Made by a program: the position numbers and the translations under genes. A stretch of 15,001 nt of DNA from Streptosporangiaceae bacterium (GTDB lineage Bacteria; Actinomycetota; Actinomycetes; Streptosporangiales; Streptosporangiaceae): positions 1 through 15,001 of the forward strand of contig JASHQP010000441.1 in assembly GCA_030039095.1 (NCBI GenBank), given 5' to 3'. Positions 7,622 to 14,333 of this stretch are shown here, piece after piece. The notes below the pieces were generated by a model. The model saw only the letters and a program-made list of their open reading frames with translations, ran no database searches and had not been told where the DNA came from. How positions within the stretch are numbered: position 1 is the stretch's first letter; each line of letters opens with the position of its first letter.

Positions 7622-8329
7622 GTGACCGAAGTCGCCGCGCCGGGGCGCGTGCTGATCTGGGACTTCGACGGCACGCTCGGCCACCGGCCCGAGCACTGGT
7701 CGGGCGCGATCGCCGACGCCTTGACCGATGTGGTGGGGCCGCACGGGCTCAGCCGGGACATGATCGCTGCGGAAGTCCGCTCCGGGTACCCGTGGCATTC
7801 ACCCGAGGTGCCGCACCCGATGCTGGCGGACGCTGACTGCTGGTGGCAGCATCTGGGCGAGGTTCTGGCCGCCGCGCTGGGCCGTCTCGGTGTCGCCCCA
7901 GCGGCCGCGGCCGGCACTGCTCGCCGGGTCCGGTCTCACTACACCGACCTGGCGAGCTGGCAGCTCTTCCCGGACACCGTGCCGACTCTCACGGCGCTTT
8001 CCGACCGTGGCTGGCGGCACGTTCTGCTCTCGAACCACGTGCCCGAGCTTCCGGAGATCGTCACCGGCCTGGGACTCGGCCGCCACCTCAGCGCGATCGT
8101 GAACTCGGCTGCGACGGGCTACGAGAAGCCGCACCCGGAGGCGTTCCGGCTGGCGCTGGAACGGGCAGGCCGTCCGGCGTCGGCCTGGATGATCGGGGAC
8201 AACCCGGTGGCCGATGTCGCGGGCGCCGTCAGCGCCGGGCTCCGCGCGATCCTGGTACGGACCCTGCCAACCGACGGCAGCCGTCACGTGCCGGACCTGT
8301 CGGGGGTCATCGACCTCGTCAGCGGCTAG
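7622..8329 (+). CDS. HAD-family hydrolase (phosphatase-like)
   Basis: A 235-residue protein with all four haloacid-dehalogenase motifs. Motif I is WDFDGTL (nucleophile Asp14, general acid Asp16), motif II the Ser of LLSNH, motif III the Lys of GYEKPHPEAF, and motif IV GDNPVADVAGA. Such enzymes use an Asp nucleophile and Mg2+, mostly to dephosphorylate small metabolites. The helical cap between motifs I and II is of the C1 type, as in phosphoglycolate phosphatase-like members. The substrate cannot be named. The frame stays open upstream to 7502, but that extension is Arg/Pro-rich and unlike the family. The GTG at 7622 puts motif I where it belongs, and a -10-like box sits just upstream. It is separated from the operon before it by 120 bp and is probably transcribed independently. 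Confidence 0.9.
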   Translation: MTEVAAPGRVLIWDFDGTLGHRPEHWSGAIADALTDVVGPHGLSRDMIAAEVRSGYPWHSPEVPHPMLADADCWWQHLGEVLAAALGRLGVAPAAAAGTARRVRSHYTDLASWQLFPDTVPTLTALSDRGWRHVLLSNHVPELPEIVTGLGLGRHLSAIVNSAATGYEKPHPEAFRLALERAGRPASAWMIGDNPVADVAGAVSAGLRAILVRTLPTDGSRHVPDLSGVIDLVSG

Positions 8330-8737
8330 CGATCTCGAGTCACCCTCGGTGGCATACCGCCTTGTGAGGACACCAAAGCGCTTCCGGCCCCGCCGGCGTC
8401 CGGGCATGCCCAGGTCAAGACCGGCAACCGGGTCGTGGATACGCCCGCGGGCCAGATACTCGTGCTCGGGAACAGCCTGGCCGGGTACATCAACGCCAAG
8501 AGCAGGCCCGGATGGTGGCAGCGATACAACAGGACCTGTGAACCCAGTTGCGCCTGGTTAGACCGTCCGCGATCGTCCATACCTGTCCATGGACAGTCCG
8601 CGGGCGGGCCGGCCCGATGCCAAACGCCCTTGGACGTCTTTGGCCGCTCGGCAGGAAATCCCGGAAGGCCGTTGGCTAGTCATGCTTATGGCTAATCTGA
8701 ACTGCCTGCAGATGATCGAACGGTTGCAGAGGGACTA
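8330..8737. other. Gene-poor stretch with a possible coding remnant
   Basis: There is no intact gene between the HAD stop and the RiPP promoter region. From about 8366 to 8545 the frame that continues past the HAD TAG has about 85% G or C at third positions and reads like real protein (for example GQILVLGNSLAGYINAKSRP). The only usual in-frame start is GTG at 8435, without a ribosome site, and the pattern fades after 8545 although the frame runs to 8695. I read it as a likely decayed gene fragment of unknown family. The rest holds two palindromes and nothing else I recognise. Confidence 0.3.
8583..8616. repeat. Two adjacent perfect palindromes
   Basis: CTGTCCATGGACAG (8583-8596, 14 bp) and CGGGCCGGCCCG (8605-8616, 12 bp) lie 8 bp apart in non-coding DNA. 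GTCCAT also occurs at 8575-8580. The first could be a regulator half-site pair. The second may simply be GC-rich chance or a hairpin. No gene start is close by, so a role is not evident. Confidence 0.5.
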
Positions 8738-8760
8738 GCCCTGAACGACTTGATCAGGGC
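8738..8760. promoter_or_regulatory. Inverted repeat overlapping the fxsA promoter
   Basis: GCCCTGA (8738-8744) and TCAGGGC (8754-8760) are perfect 7-bp arms around a 9-bp centre. The right arm overlaps the last two bases of the proposed -35 box at 8750-8755, so a protein bound here would affect RNA polymerase access. It is a candidate operator for the RiPP locus; the binding protein is unknown, and the HTH-bearing FxsT is one possibility. Confidence 0.42.
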
Positions 8761-8778
8761 CGTTCCAGCCTGCACAAT
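8750..8778 (+). promoter_or_regulatory. fxsA: Candidate promoter of fxsA
   Basis: TTGATC (8750-8755) and CACAAT (8773-8778) are spaced by exactly 17 bp and each matches four of six consensus bases. Transcription would begin near 8785, leaving a leader of about 100 nt before the fxsA ATG. No other strong promoter pair was seen in the region. Confidence 0.42.
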
Positions 8779-8876
8779 GTCTGAGTCACCTGTGACCCGT
8801 GGTGCCCGTGGTTCCATGTGGCACTCCCGAACACAAGCGGCAGAACCGGATCCGATCCCAATACCTGAAATCAGGC

Positions 8877-8882
8877 GAGGAG
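8877..8882 (+). promoter_or_regulatory. fxsA: Strong ribosome binding site of fxsA
   Basis: GAGGAG ends 5 nt before the ATG at 8888. It fixes the precursor start at 8888, even though the frame stays open upstream with an in-frame ATG-type codon near 8750. A small palindrome, CCTGAAATCAGG (8864-8875), directly precedes it. Confidence 0.75.
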
Positions 8883-8887
8883 CTACA

Positions 8888-9064
8888 ATGTTTACCCAAG
8901 AACAGGAACTCAGACCCGTTGCTCCTGATCTGCGGAATCTGCCAGCGGAACAGCTTGCCGTATTGGGGGATTCGGCCTTGGCCCGGGCTCTCGCCCTATA
9001 TCGTCGGCGCCTCGAAGAGGGTGGCGATCTGGTATGCGCTTTCGATTCGAAGATTGAGGTATAG
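8888..9064 (+). CDS. fxsA: FxsA-type RiPP precursor peptide (FxSxx-COOH family)
   Basis: A 58-residue peptide: an acidic, helical leader containing DLRNLPAEQLAVLGDSALAR (residues 14-33), then a short core ending Cys50-Ala-Phe52-Asp-Ser54-Lys-Ile-Glu-Val58. A leader of the DLR-LP-L-DSALA type and a C-terminal Phe-x-Ser are hallmarks of FxsA precursors, the substrates of FxsB radical SAM enzymes, and an FxsB gene follows directly. The expected modification is a cyclophane bond between the Phe52 ring and the Ser54 side chain (family knowledge, not seen here). There is a single F-x-S motif, and it is followed by four residues rather than the two that name the family. Cys50, next to the core, is a further reactive residue. 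Ribosome site GAGGAG and spacing are ideal. The assignment is firm from context although the peptide is short. Confidence 0.88.
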   Translation: MFTQEQELRPVAPDLRNLPAEQLAVLGDSALARALALYRRRLEEGGDLVCAFDSKIEV

Positions 9065-9140
9065 CCGCTCCTATCCGGAGTCAAAGCCTGCCTCGACTGC
9101 GCTGGACGGTGCGGGGACAGCCCTAGACCGATGACATCCC

Positions 9141-9154
9141 GGCAGGGCGCTGCC
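9141..9154 (+). terminator. Small hairpin between fxsA and fxsB, possible attenuator
   Basis: GGCAG-GGCG-CTGCC forms a 5-bp stem, with CCTTTTC following about 17 nt later. It lies in the 176-bp gap between precursor and enzyme, where partial termination would favour precursor over maturase. It is too weak to call with confidence. Confidence 0.2.
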
Positions 9155-9240
9155 ACCAAGCTGGCGCTCCTTTTCATTACGTGTGATTGCCCGACAGGAC
9201 AGGGCTTCGGAGAGTCGATGGGCCTAGCGCCGTGGTTCAC

Positions 9241-10443
9241 ATGACCTCGCTTCGGATGGCGGAACACCCCGCTCCGTGGCCGCTGCTCGACTTGGACGTT
9301 GCGGCTATACGCGCTGCAGGACATCTGCCCGTCCCCTTCAGGCAGTTTATTCTCAAGGTCCATAGCCGTTGCAACTTGGCGTGTTCCTACTGCTACGTCT
9401 ATGAAATGGCCGATCAGTCCTGGCGGCACATGCCGAAACGCATGAGCCGGGAAGTGGCTGAGAAGGCCGTCGACCGCATCGCCGACCACACGGAGAAGCA
9501 CGGCCTCGCCAGCGTCGATGTAATCCTCCACGGTGGCGAGCCGCTTCTCGCGGGTGCAAAGTGGCTTTCAGATCTCGTCGAGAGACTCCGCGCCCGGGTG
9601 CCCGCGCAAGTGAATGTGACGATGCAGACCAACGGCACACTCTTGACGCGCACGATGCTCGAGACGCTCAAGAGCCTTCGTGTCCAGGTCGGCGTCAGCC
9701 TGGATGGCGACGCCGAAGCGACCGGACGGCATCGCCGTTATAGTAATGGGCACAATAGTTTCGACGAGGTTGCCAATGGCCTGTGCCTGCTCGACTCGCA
9801 GGATTTCCGCGAGTGTTACGGCGGCATACTGTGCACGATCGATGTCAGCAACGATCCCGTGCCCACCTACGAGGCGCTGCTGAAGTTCAGCCCGCCTGCG
9901 CTCGACTTTCTCCTGCCCCACGCCAACTGGAGCTGCCCTCCGCCAGGTGCTGGTTATGCAGACTGGCTGATCAGCGTCTTCGAACGCTGGTACGCCGCTC
10001 CACGCCAGGAAACGCGGATCCGCCTGTTCAGCGAGCTTATCCAGCTTGTTCTGGGCCATCAGGGCGCAGTAGAGGGACTGGGGCTCATGCCGAGCACGGT
10101 CGTTGTGGTCGACGCCGACGGGTCCATCAAGCAACTCGACTCGCTGAGCTCCACCTATCCCGGTGCCGCGGACACTGGCCTGCACGTCACCTCCAGCGGC
10201 TTTGACCAGGCGCTGGACCACCCCACCACGGTCGCGAGGCAGATCGGCGTCGCTGCCTTGTCGGAGCAATGCCGGGCCTGCCAGGTTCTGGAACTCTGCG
10301 GCGGCGGCCTCTACCCGCACCGGTACCGCAGCGGAGCCGGCTTCCGTAACCCTTCCGTCTACTGTGCCGACCTTTTCCAGCTCACCAGCTACGTTCGCGA
10401 TCGTGTCGTCGCGGACGTATCCCGGCTCGAGGCCTATACGTAG
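9241..10443 (+). CDS. fxsB: FxsB-type radical SAM/SPASM peptide maturase
   Basis: A 400-residue enzyme that should install the crosslink in FxsA. The CX3CX2C motif of the SAM-cleaving [4Fe-4S] cluster is at Cys44, Cys48 and Cys51, in the context LKVHSRCNLACSYCYVYE, which is characteristic of FxsB-like maturases. The SAM-binding GGEP is at 98-101. A C-terminal SPASM domain carries Cys344, Cys347, Cys353 (in LCGGG) and Cys375 for an auxiliary cluster. The length is that of the stand-alone form, without the long C-terminal extension found in some FxsB proteins. The start is uncertain: TTG 9187, GTG 9232, ATG 9241 and ATG 9256 are all in frame and none has a good ribosome site. ATG 9241 is chosen because the conserved PWPLLDLD region follows soon after. 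The 3' end overlaps the convergent fxsT by 10 bp. Confidence 0.92.
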   Translation: MTSLRMAEHPAPWPLLDLDVAAIRAAGHLPVPFRQFILKVHSRCNLACSYCYVYEMADQSWRHMPKRMSREVAEKAVDRIADHTEKHGLASVDVILHGGEPLLAGAKWLSDLVERLRARVPAQVNVTMQTNGTLLTRTMLETLKSLRVQVGVSLDGDAEATGRHRRYSNGHNSFDEVANGLCLLDSQDFRECYGGILCTIDVSNDPVPTYEALLKFSPPALDFLLPHANWSCPPPGAGYADWLISVFERWYAAPRQETRIRLFSELIQLVLGHQGAVEGLGLMPSTVVVVDADGSIKQLDSLSSTYPGAADTGLHVTSSGFDQALDHPTTVARQIGVAALSEQCRACQVLELCGGGLYPHRYRSGAGFRNPSVYCADLFQLTSYVRDRVVADVSRLEAYT

Positions 10444-13367
10444 GGCTCGATCTCCGCGGTCAGCCGGCCCCAGTTCGCTGCGGCCCTCGCCTCAGGATGC
10501 TCCAGGGTCAGCGTCTCCTCATACCTTCGAAGCACGTCGGCTAGCCGCTGGTCGGCTTCGGCCTGGTTTCCGGCGGCGGCTTCGTCCACGGCGAGGTTGG
10601 CTCCTGCCATGAGCGTGGCGGGGTGCTTCTCGCCGAGAGTCTGGCGGCACTTGGCGAGCGTCTCATGCCCGACCTGGATCGCCTCGCCCAGCTTCCCGCG
10701 CGCGGCCAGATCGGCCGCGTAGTTGATGCTCGCTGCCAGGGTGAAGGGATGCAGGTCCCCGTAGATCCGGATGAGCCCTCTTCTGGCCTGCTCGTCGTAG
10801 ACCTGTGCCTCATCGGAGCGGCTGCCCACCCGGAGCACCGACGCCAGGTTCACCAGCACTGCATAGAGGAGATCCTCCGGGCAGGTGGTTCTCAGGCATA
10901 CGTCACGGGATTCGGTGGCCAGTTCCTCGGCGCGGTCGAGATCGCCAACAGCGCGCCGGGCGTTGATCAGGTTGGCGGCCGCCCTGAGCGTGTGCACGTG
11001 ATCGCTGCCCAGATAGTCGCGGTACCGGTGAAGCACGTGCTCGCTCTCCTGCAGTGCGTCCCAGTGATGGCCGGCCTTGCGCAAGGCGGTCGCGAACCCA
11101 TCGCATGCCTCGAGCCAGTAGGGGTTCTCCCGGCCACCGAGCGCCTCGAACGCATTGGCCACTTTGCGCGCCATATCCAGTGATTCCTGATAAAGGCCCA
11201 GGCTGCGCAGGTCGCGAGCGACTGCGTTATAAGAATTGAGGGCGATCAAGCTGTCTGGGCCCAGGATCCTGCGGCGGTCTTCGAGGTTACGCTGGTCGAC
11301 CTCCAACGCGTCCCGGAACCGGCCCAGGCGCAGATAATCTATCGCGATGTTGTTTCTGATATTCAGCGTTCGCTCGTGATCTACGCCAAAGGCGCTCTCA
11401 AATTTTGGCAGTATGCTCAGGTCCAGGTCCAGCGCCTCGCGAAACTGGCTGTGTGCGCGCAAGTCCTCGCCGTAAAAGCTTTCGCACTGCAGAAATACCT
11501 TGAAGCCTTCGCCATCGGTATGCCGCTGGAGCAAGGGGCGAATCTGGAGCATCAGCTCGTGGGCGTCGGCGGTGCGGCCGCTTATATACATCGCGATGGC
11601 GACCTCTACAGCCATCGTAAGCACCTGCAGGTCGTCCTCGCCCAGCCGCTCTCGCCAGACGCGCAGCGCATCCTGCCCGAACTGCAGCGCCTCTATGAGG
11701 GCGCCGCGGAGGCGGAGCCGCCGCACCTGGTCGATGATGAGGACTCGCAGCGCCGCGTTGTCGGTATGCAGGAATCTGCGGTCAGACTCGAGGTGCTGAA
11801 GGGACAGGTCGTACGTGCCGTCGCCACTGGTGCGGTCTGGGCTGCCCGGGTTGGACCTGGCCAGCAACTCGTCGACCGCGGCACGGTACGCATAGAACAT
11901 GTGGATGCGATCCTGCCGAAGCCGCCCCTGGGTAACGGCCTGGATCACGCGGTGCATCTGGATCAGATCCCGGGCGCCGTCCACCTTGGCCAGAGACAGC
12001 CGGTGCAGCTGGCTGGCCGCGGCACGGAACCGGTGCGGAGCAGCGAGGAATTCCCCCAGGCCAGGCGGGTCGTCGATGTGTGCGCTGTCTTGCAGGAAAA
12101 GCTCGGCGGCGATCGGCTCCGGGGAGAAGAACGCGCACAGGTTGAACAGATGCTCGGCATCAGGCGTCAGCAGCGCGGTGGACATCGCCCACGTGCCCGA
12201 GATATGGGCAGGGAGATCCGAGTCCCCGGGCTGCTCGCTGAGCAGCTGGTGAGCGTTTTCCGCGAACCGGGTGAGGTACTCGTCCACGGTCTGCGCGGTT
12301 TCGGCAAGATATGACGCGGCGTGATCGATGGCGATGGGAAGATAGCCGAGCTCCGCGGCGAGTTGCCTGGCTTCACTGGCCCGGCGCTCATCTTCTTCTT
12401 CGGTGAGTTCTTTCCGTCCGTCGCGCGCCGCGAGGCCGGGAACCTTGCGCCGCAGGAAACTGACGGCCTCCAGTTCGGTGAACGGCGACAGCCCGATGCC
12501 ATCTGCAACTACGTAGCTGGGCCAGTTCAGCTGCCGGGAAGTAATGATGATATGCCCGTGCGGGCGGGTGGCGGGCAGGTACTTCTCCAGATCGAGCGGG
12601 TTGACGGCATTGTCGTACACGATGAGCCAGCTCGAATGGGCTTCTGATTGCAGGGCTTTGAGAACGGCCTCGATAATCCTGTCGCGACTGCTATCTGTGG
12701 TAGCTTCCCTGAGTTCTAGGCGCTGAGCCAGCTTGACGAGCGCATCCCTCACCCGGTCGTGATGCTCGGCGCGAATCCACCAGATGATTTCATATCTATC
12801 TATGTGGTGGTGGATATACTCGGTGACCAGCTCGGTTTTGCCAATGCCTCCCATTCCGACTATGACCTGCCCATATGGCGGCCGCTGATTATTGAGGTTG
12901 TCGTGCATGACCTCCAATTCGGGCACCCGGCCGGTGAAATCGGCATTGCGGGGAGGAATCTCGTTCGACCAGATGCGCTGTGACTGCCTGCGAGTCCCGG
13001 CCGGCTGCTGTGCAGGCGCCGGGTGCTGACTCGCGCCTCGGCCCTGGGGCGCGGTCGCATGCAGGTCCTCACGCGGCGTGCCGGGCTCGTTCGCCGCTCG
13101 CCAGGCCGCCTGCCACAGGGTCAGGAATTCCGGTCGGTCATCGGCGGTGCCCAGCGCCAAGACGACGTGCTCCAGGAATTCCCAGCCGGGCACCCGTGAA
13201 CTGCGGAAGATGTTATGAACCGTAGAAGAGCTGATGTTACCCCGCCCGGCGCGCTTCGCGATCTCCCGCGTCGAAGGACGGCCGGCCGCCGAGTGCAGAT
13301 CGTCGAGGCGGGCGAAGAGATCGGTGATCGGGCCCGGCGGTGTCGGCTCACGCTTGATCGCTCCCAC
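10434..13367 (-). CDS. fxsT: FxsT-type HTH/NB-ARC/TPR protein
   Basis: A 977-residue STAND-type protein. Residues about 13-92 resemble a helix-turn-helix domain (STREIAKRAGRGNISSSTVH), followed by a Pro/Gln-rich linker. The NB-ARC ATPase has the P-loop GMGGIGKT at 171-178, a Walker B-like WLIVYDN at 247-253, IIITSR at 273-278, GYLPIAI at 341-347 and MHRVIQAV at 471-478. From about residue 560 to 965 there are repeated TPR units of the LG-x-x-H-x-x-TL type, with G-R-x-x-A turns. Proteins of this build accompany FxsA/FxsB as the FxSxx-COOH system TPR protein. Their role is not established; sensing, signalling or regulation is inferred from the STAND architecture. The GTG start at 13367 has GGGAGG at a rather long spacing of about 11 nt. 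It is transcribed towards fxsB, and the tail-to-tail arrangement implies its own promoter. Confidence 0.92.
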   Translation of the reverse strand: MGAIKREPTPPGPITDLFARLDDLHSAAGRPSTREIAKRAGRGNISSSTVHNIFRSSRVPGWEFLEHVVLALGTADDRPEFLTLWQAAWRAANEPGTPREDLHATAPQGRGASQHPAPAQQPAGTRRQSQRIWSNEIPPRNADFTGRVPELEVMHDNLNNQRPPYGQVIVGMGGIGKTELVTEYIHHHIDRYEIIWWIRAEHHDRVRDALVKLAQRLELREATTDSSRDRIIEAVLKALQSEAHSSWLIVYDNAVNPLDLEKYLPATRPHGHIIITSRQLNWPSYVVADGIGLSPFTELEAVSFLRRKVPGLAARDGRKELTEEEDERRASEARQLAAELGYLPIAIDHAASYLAETAQTVDEYLTRFAENAHQLLSEQPGDSDLPAHISGTWAMSTALLTPDAEHLFNLCAFFSPEPIAAELFLQDSAHIDDPPGLGEFLAAPHRFRAAASQLHRLSLAKVDGARDLIQMHRVIQAVTQGRLRQDRIHMFYAYRAAVDELLARSNPGSPDRTSGDGTYDLSLQHLESDRRFLHTDNAALRVLIIDQVRRLRLRGALIEALQFGQDALRVWRERLGEDDLQVLTMAVEVAIAMYISGRTADAHELMLQIRPLLQRHTDGEGFKVFLQCESFYGEDLRAHSQFREALDLDLSILPKFESAFGVDHERTLNIRNNIAIDYLRLGRFRDALEVDQRNLEDRRRILGPDSLIALNSYNAVARDLRSLGLYQESLDMARKVANAFEALGGRENPYWLEACDGFATALRKAGHHWDALQESEHVLHRYRDYLGSDHVHTLRAAANLINARRAVGDLDRAEELATESRDVCLRTTCPEDLLYAVLVNLASVLRVGSRSDEAQVYDEQARRGLIRIYGDLHPFTLAASINYAADLAARGKLGEAIQVGHETLAKCRQTLGEKHPATLMAGANLAVDEAAAGNQAEADQRLADVLRRYEETLTLEHPEARAAANWGRLTAEIEPYV

Positions 13368-13394
13368 GCCTGGATCAACCTCCCAACCCTTCCA

Positions 13395-13400
13395 ATTATG
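13395..13400 (-). promoter_or_regulatory. fxsT: Candidate -10 box (CATAAT) of fxsT
   Basis: On the minus strand CATAAT matches five of six bases of the TATAAT consensus and lies 27 nt before the GTG at 13367. The best -35 at 17 bp (GTGCAA) is weak. The AT-rich patch stands out in otherwise GC-rich DNA. The 207-bp gap to the divergent gene at 13575 must hold promoters for both. Confidence 0.3.
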
Positions 13401-13574
13401 TACGCGCGTGTCATGCCTTGCACACGGCGGCTGTACAGATCGCGATGTCCACGCAACTTACGCCTAAAGAGCGTCTGCAAACTCGTCCATGCCAGTCAAG
13501 TATTGGCCGCTGGCCGCGACTTTCCACAGGTGCTTGGCCATCCTGATAGCGGAAGGGACGGCAAAGGGGGTGCC

Positions 13575-14252
13575 ATGGAAGGCATCACGGCCCCCGGCGG
13601 AAATGCGGACCGCATGCGGCGCCATTTTCAGGAGCGGCTGGCAGAGATCTGGCGAGATCCTAAGGTCAGGTCCCTGGCCCTGCGGCGGGCCGGGGACCAG
13701 GAGCTGGCAAGGGATGCCCTCAACCAGGCCTACGACGCCGTGGCCAGGCGCGGTCCCGACGGAATCAGGGATCTCAGGGCGTACTACTGCCGGACCCTGA
13801 TCAACGTCGTGAAGAACATGCTGTACGAGTTCGGGCCGAGTCTGGCCGAGGACTTCGAAAGGGTCGCCGAGAGCCATCAGGACAAACCTTGCTGGCAGCG
13901 GGCCCCGCGCCTGGTCGACGAGACCGTCTGCAGCCGCCTGCTCGCCGTGGCCTGGCTCGAGCCCTTCGCCACCCGGCGTGGTGAGCTGGCAGGGCACGTG
14001 CCGGGCCGTTCGCACGACCCCGATCGCTACCGTGCGGTCATCGTTGCCGTCTCGGAACGGGTGCTCCGCGCCAGCATCGCCGGAGACGTCAGCGACGCCG
14101 ACTCTGGGCCGGAACTGGCCGCCAGCTACCCCGAATGGTTCGCTGGCCCCGGGTGCGCCGAGAACACGCGGCACCAGCGGTTCTCGCGCGCCCGCGCCGA
14201 CGTGCGTGACCTGCTGAGGACCATCGTCAGCCGCGACGACCTTGATCCGTGA
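13575..14252 (+). CDS. Uncharacterised protein with sigma-70 region-2-like N-terminus
   Basis: A 225-residue soluble protein. Residues about 31-86 resemble sigma-70 region 2, with R-AGD-ELA-DALNQAYDAVAR followed by DLRAYYCRTLINVVKNML, as in ECF sigma factors and related proteins. I cannot find a clear region 4 helix-turn-helix in the rest, although RHQRFSRARADVRDLLRTIV near the end could be a diverged helix of it. It may be a degenerate or non-canonical sigma-like factor or an unrelated helical protein. A run of G at 13566-13570, 4 nt before the ATG, supports the start; the frame open further upstream has no such signal. It is divergent from fxsT and precedes a membrane protein by 81 bp, so the pair could be co-transcribed. 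A link to the RiPP locus is only positional. Confidence 0.8.
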   Translation: MEGITAPGGNADRMRRHFQERLAEIWRDPKVRSLALRRAGDQELARDALNQAYDAVARRGPDGIRDLRAYYCRTLINVVKNMLYEFGPSLAEDFERVAESHQDKPCWQRAPRLVDETVCSRLLAVAWLEPFATRRGELAGHVPGRSHDPDRYRAVIVAVSERVLRASIAGDVSDADSGPELAASYPEWFAGPGCAENTRHQRFSRARADVRDLLRTIVSRDDLDP

Positions 14253-14333
14253 ACTGCCGCTGTCAGGTCGGTGGCCGGCCTGCCTCGTCCCTGTCAGGCA
14301 GATGTGTAAGCCATGCCGTCTGAGGAGGCACTC

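Noticed and set aside
8327..8695. Stop-codon readthrough extending the HAD protein
   Set aside because: The HAD domain is already complete at the TAG. The following sequence shows no matching domain and no recoding signal, so a gene remnant is the simpler reading.
9187..9240. TTG at 9187 as the fxsB start
   Set aside because: TTG is rare, it lacks a ribosome site, and the added residues (PDRTGLRRVDGPSAVVH) resemble no part of the family. It remains a formal alternative.
9130..9242. Small Cys-containing open frame between fxsA and fxsB as a second precursor
   Set aside because: No ribosome site precedes its ATG, it has no F-x-S motif or leader similarity to FxsA, and it ends inside the fxsB start region.
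11376..12314. 312-codon forward frame opposite fxsT
   Set aside because: It is the shadow of the NB-ARC/TPR gene, whose P-loop and repeats are clear on the minus strand.
14260..14298. Direct repeat CTGTCAGG (14260-14267 and 14291-14298)
   Set aside because: Eight-base repeats are expected by chance in a window of this size, and the copies do not align with promoter elements.
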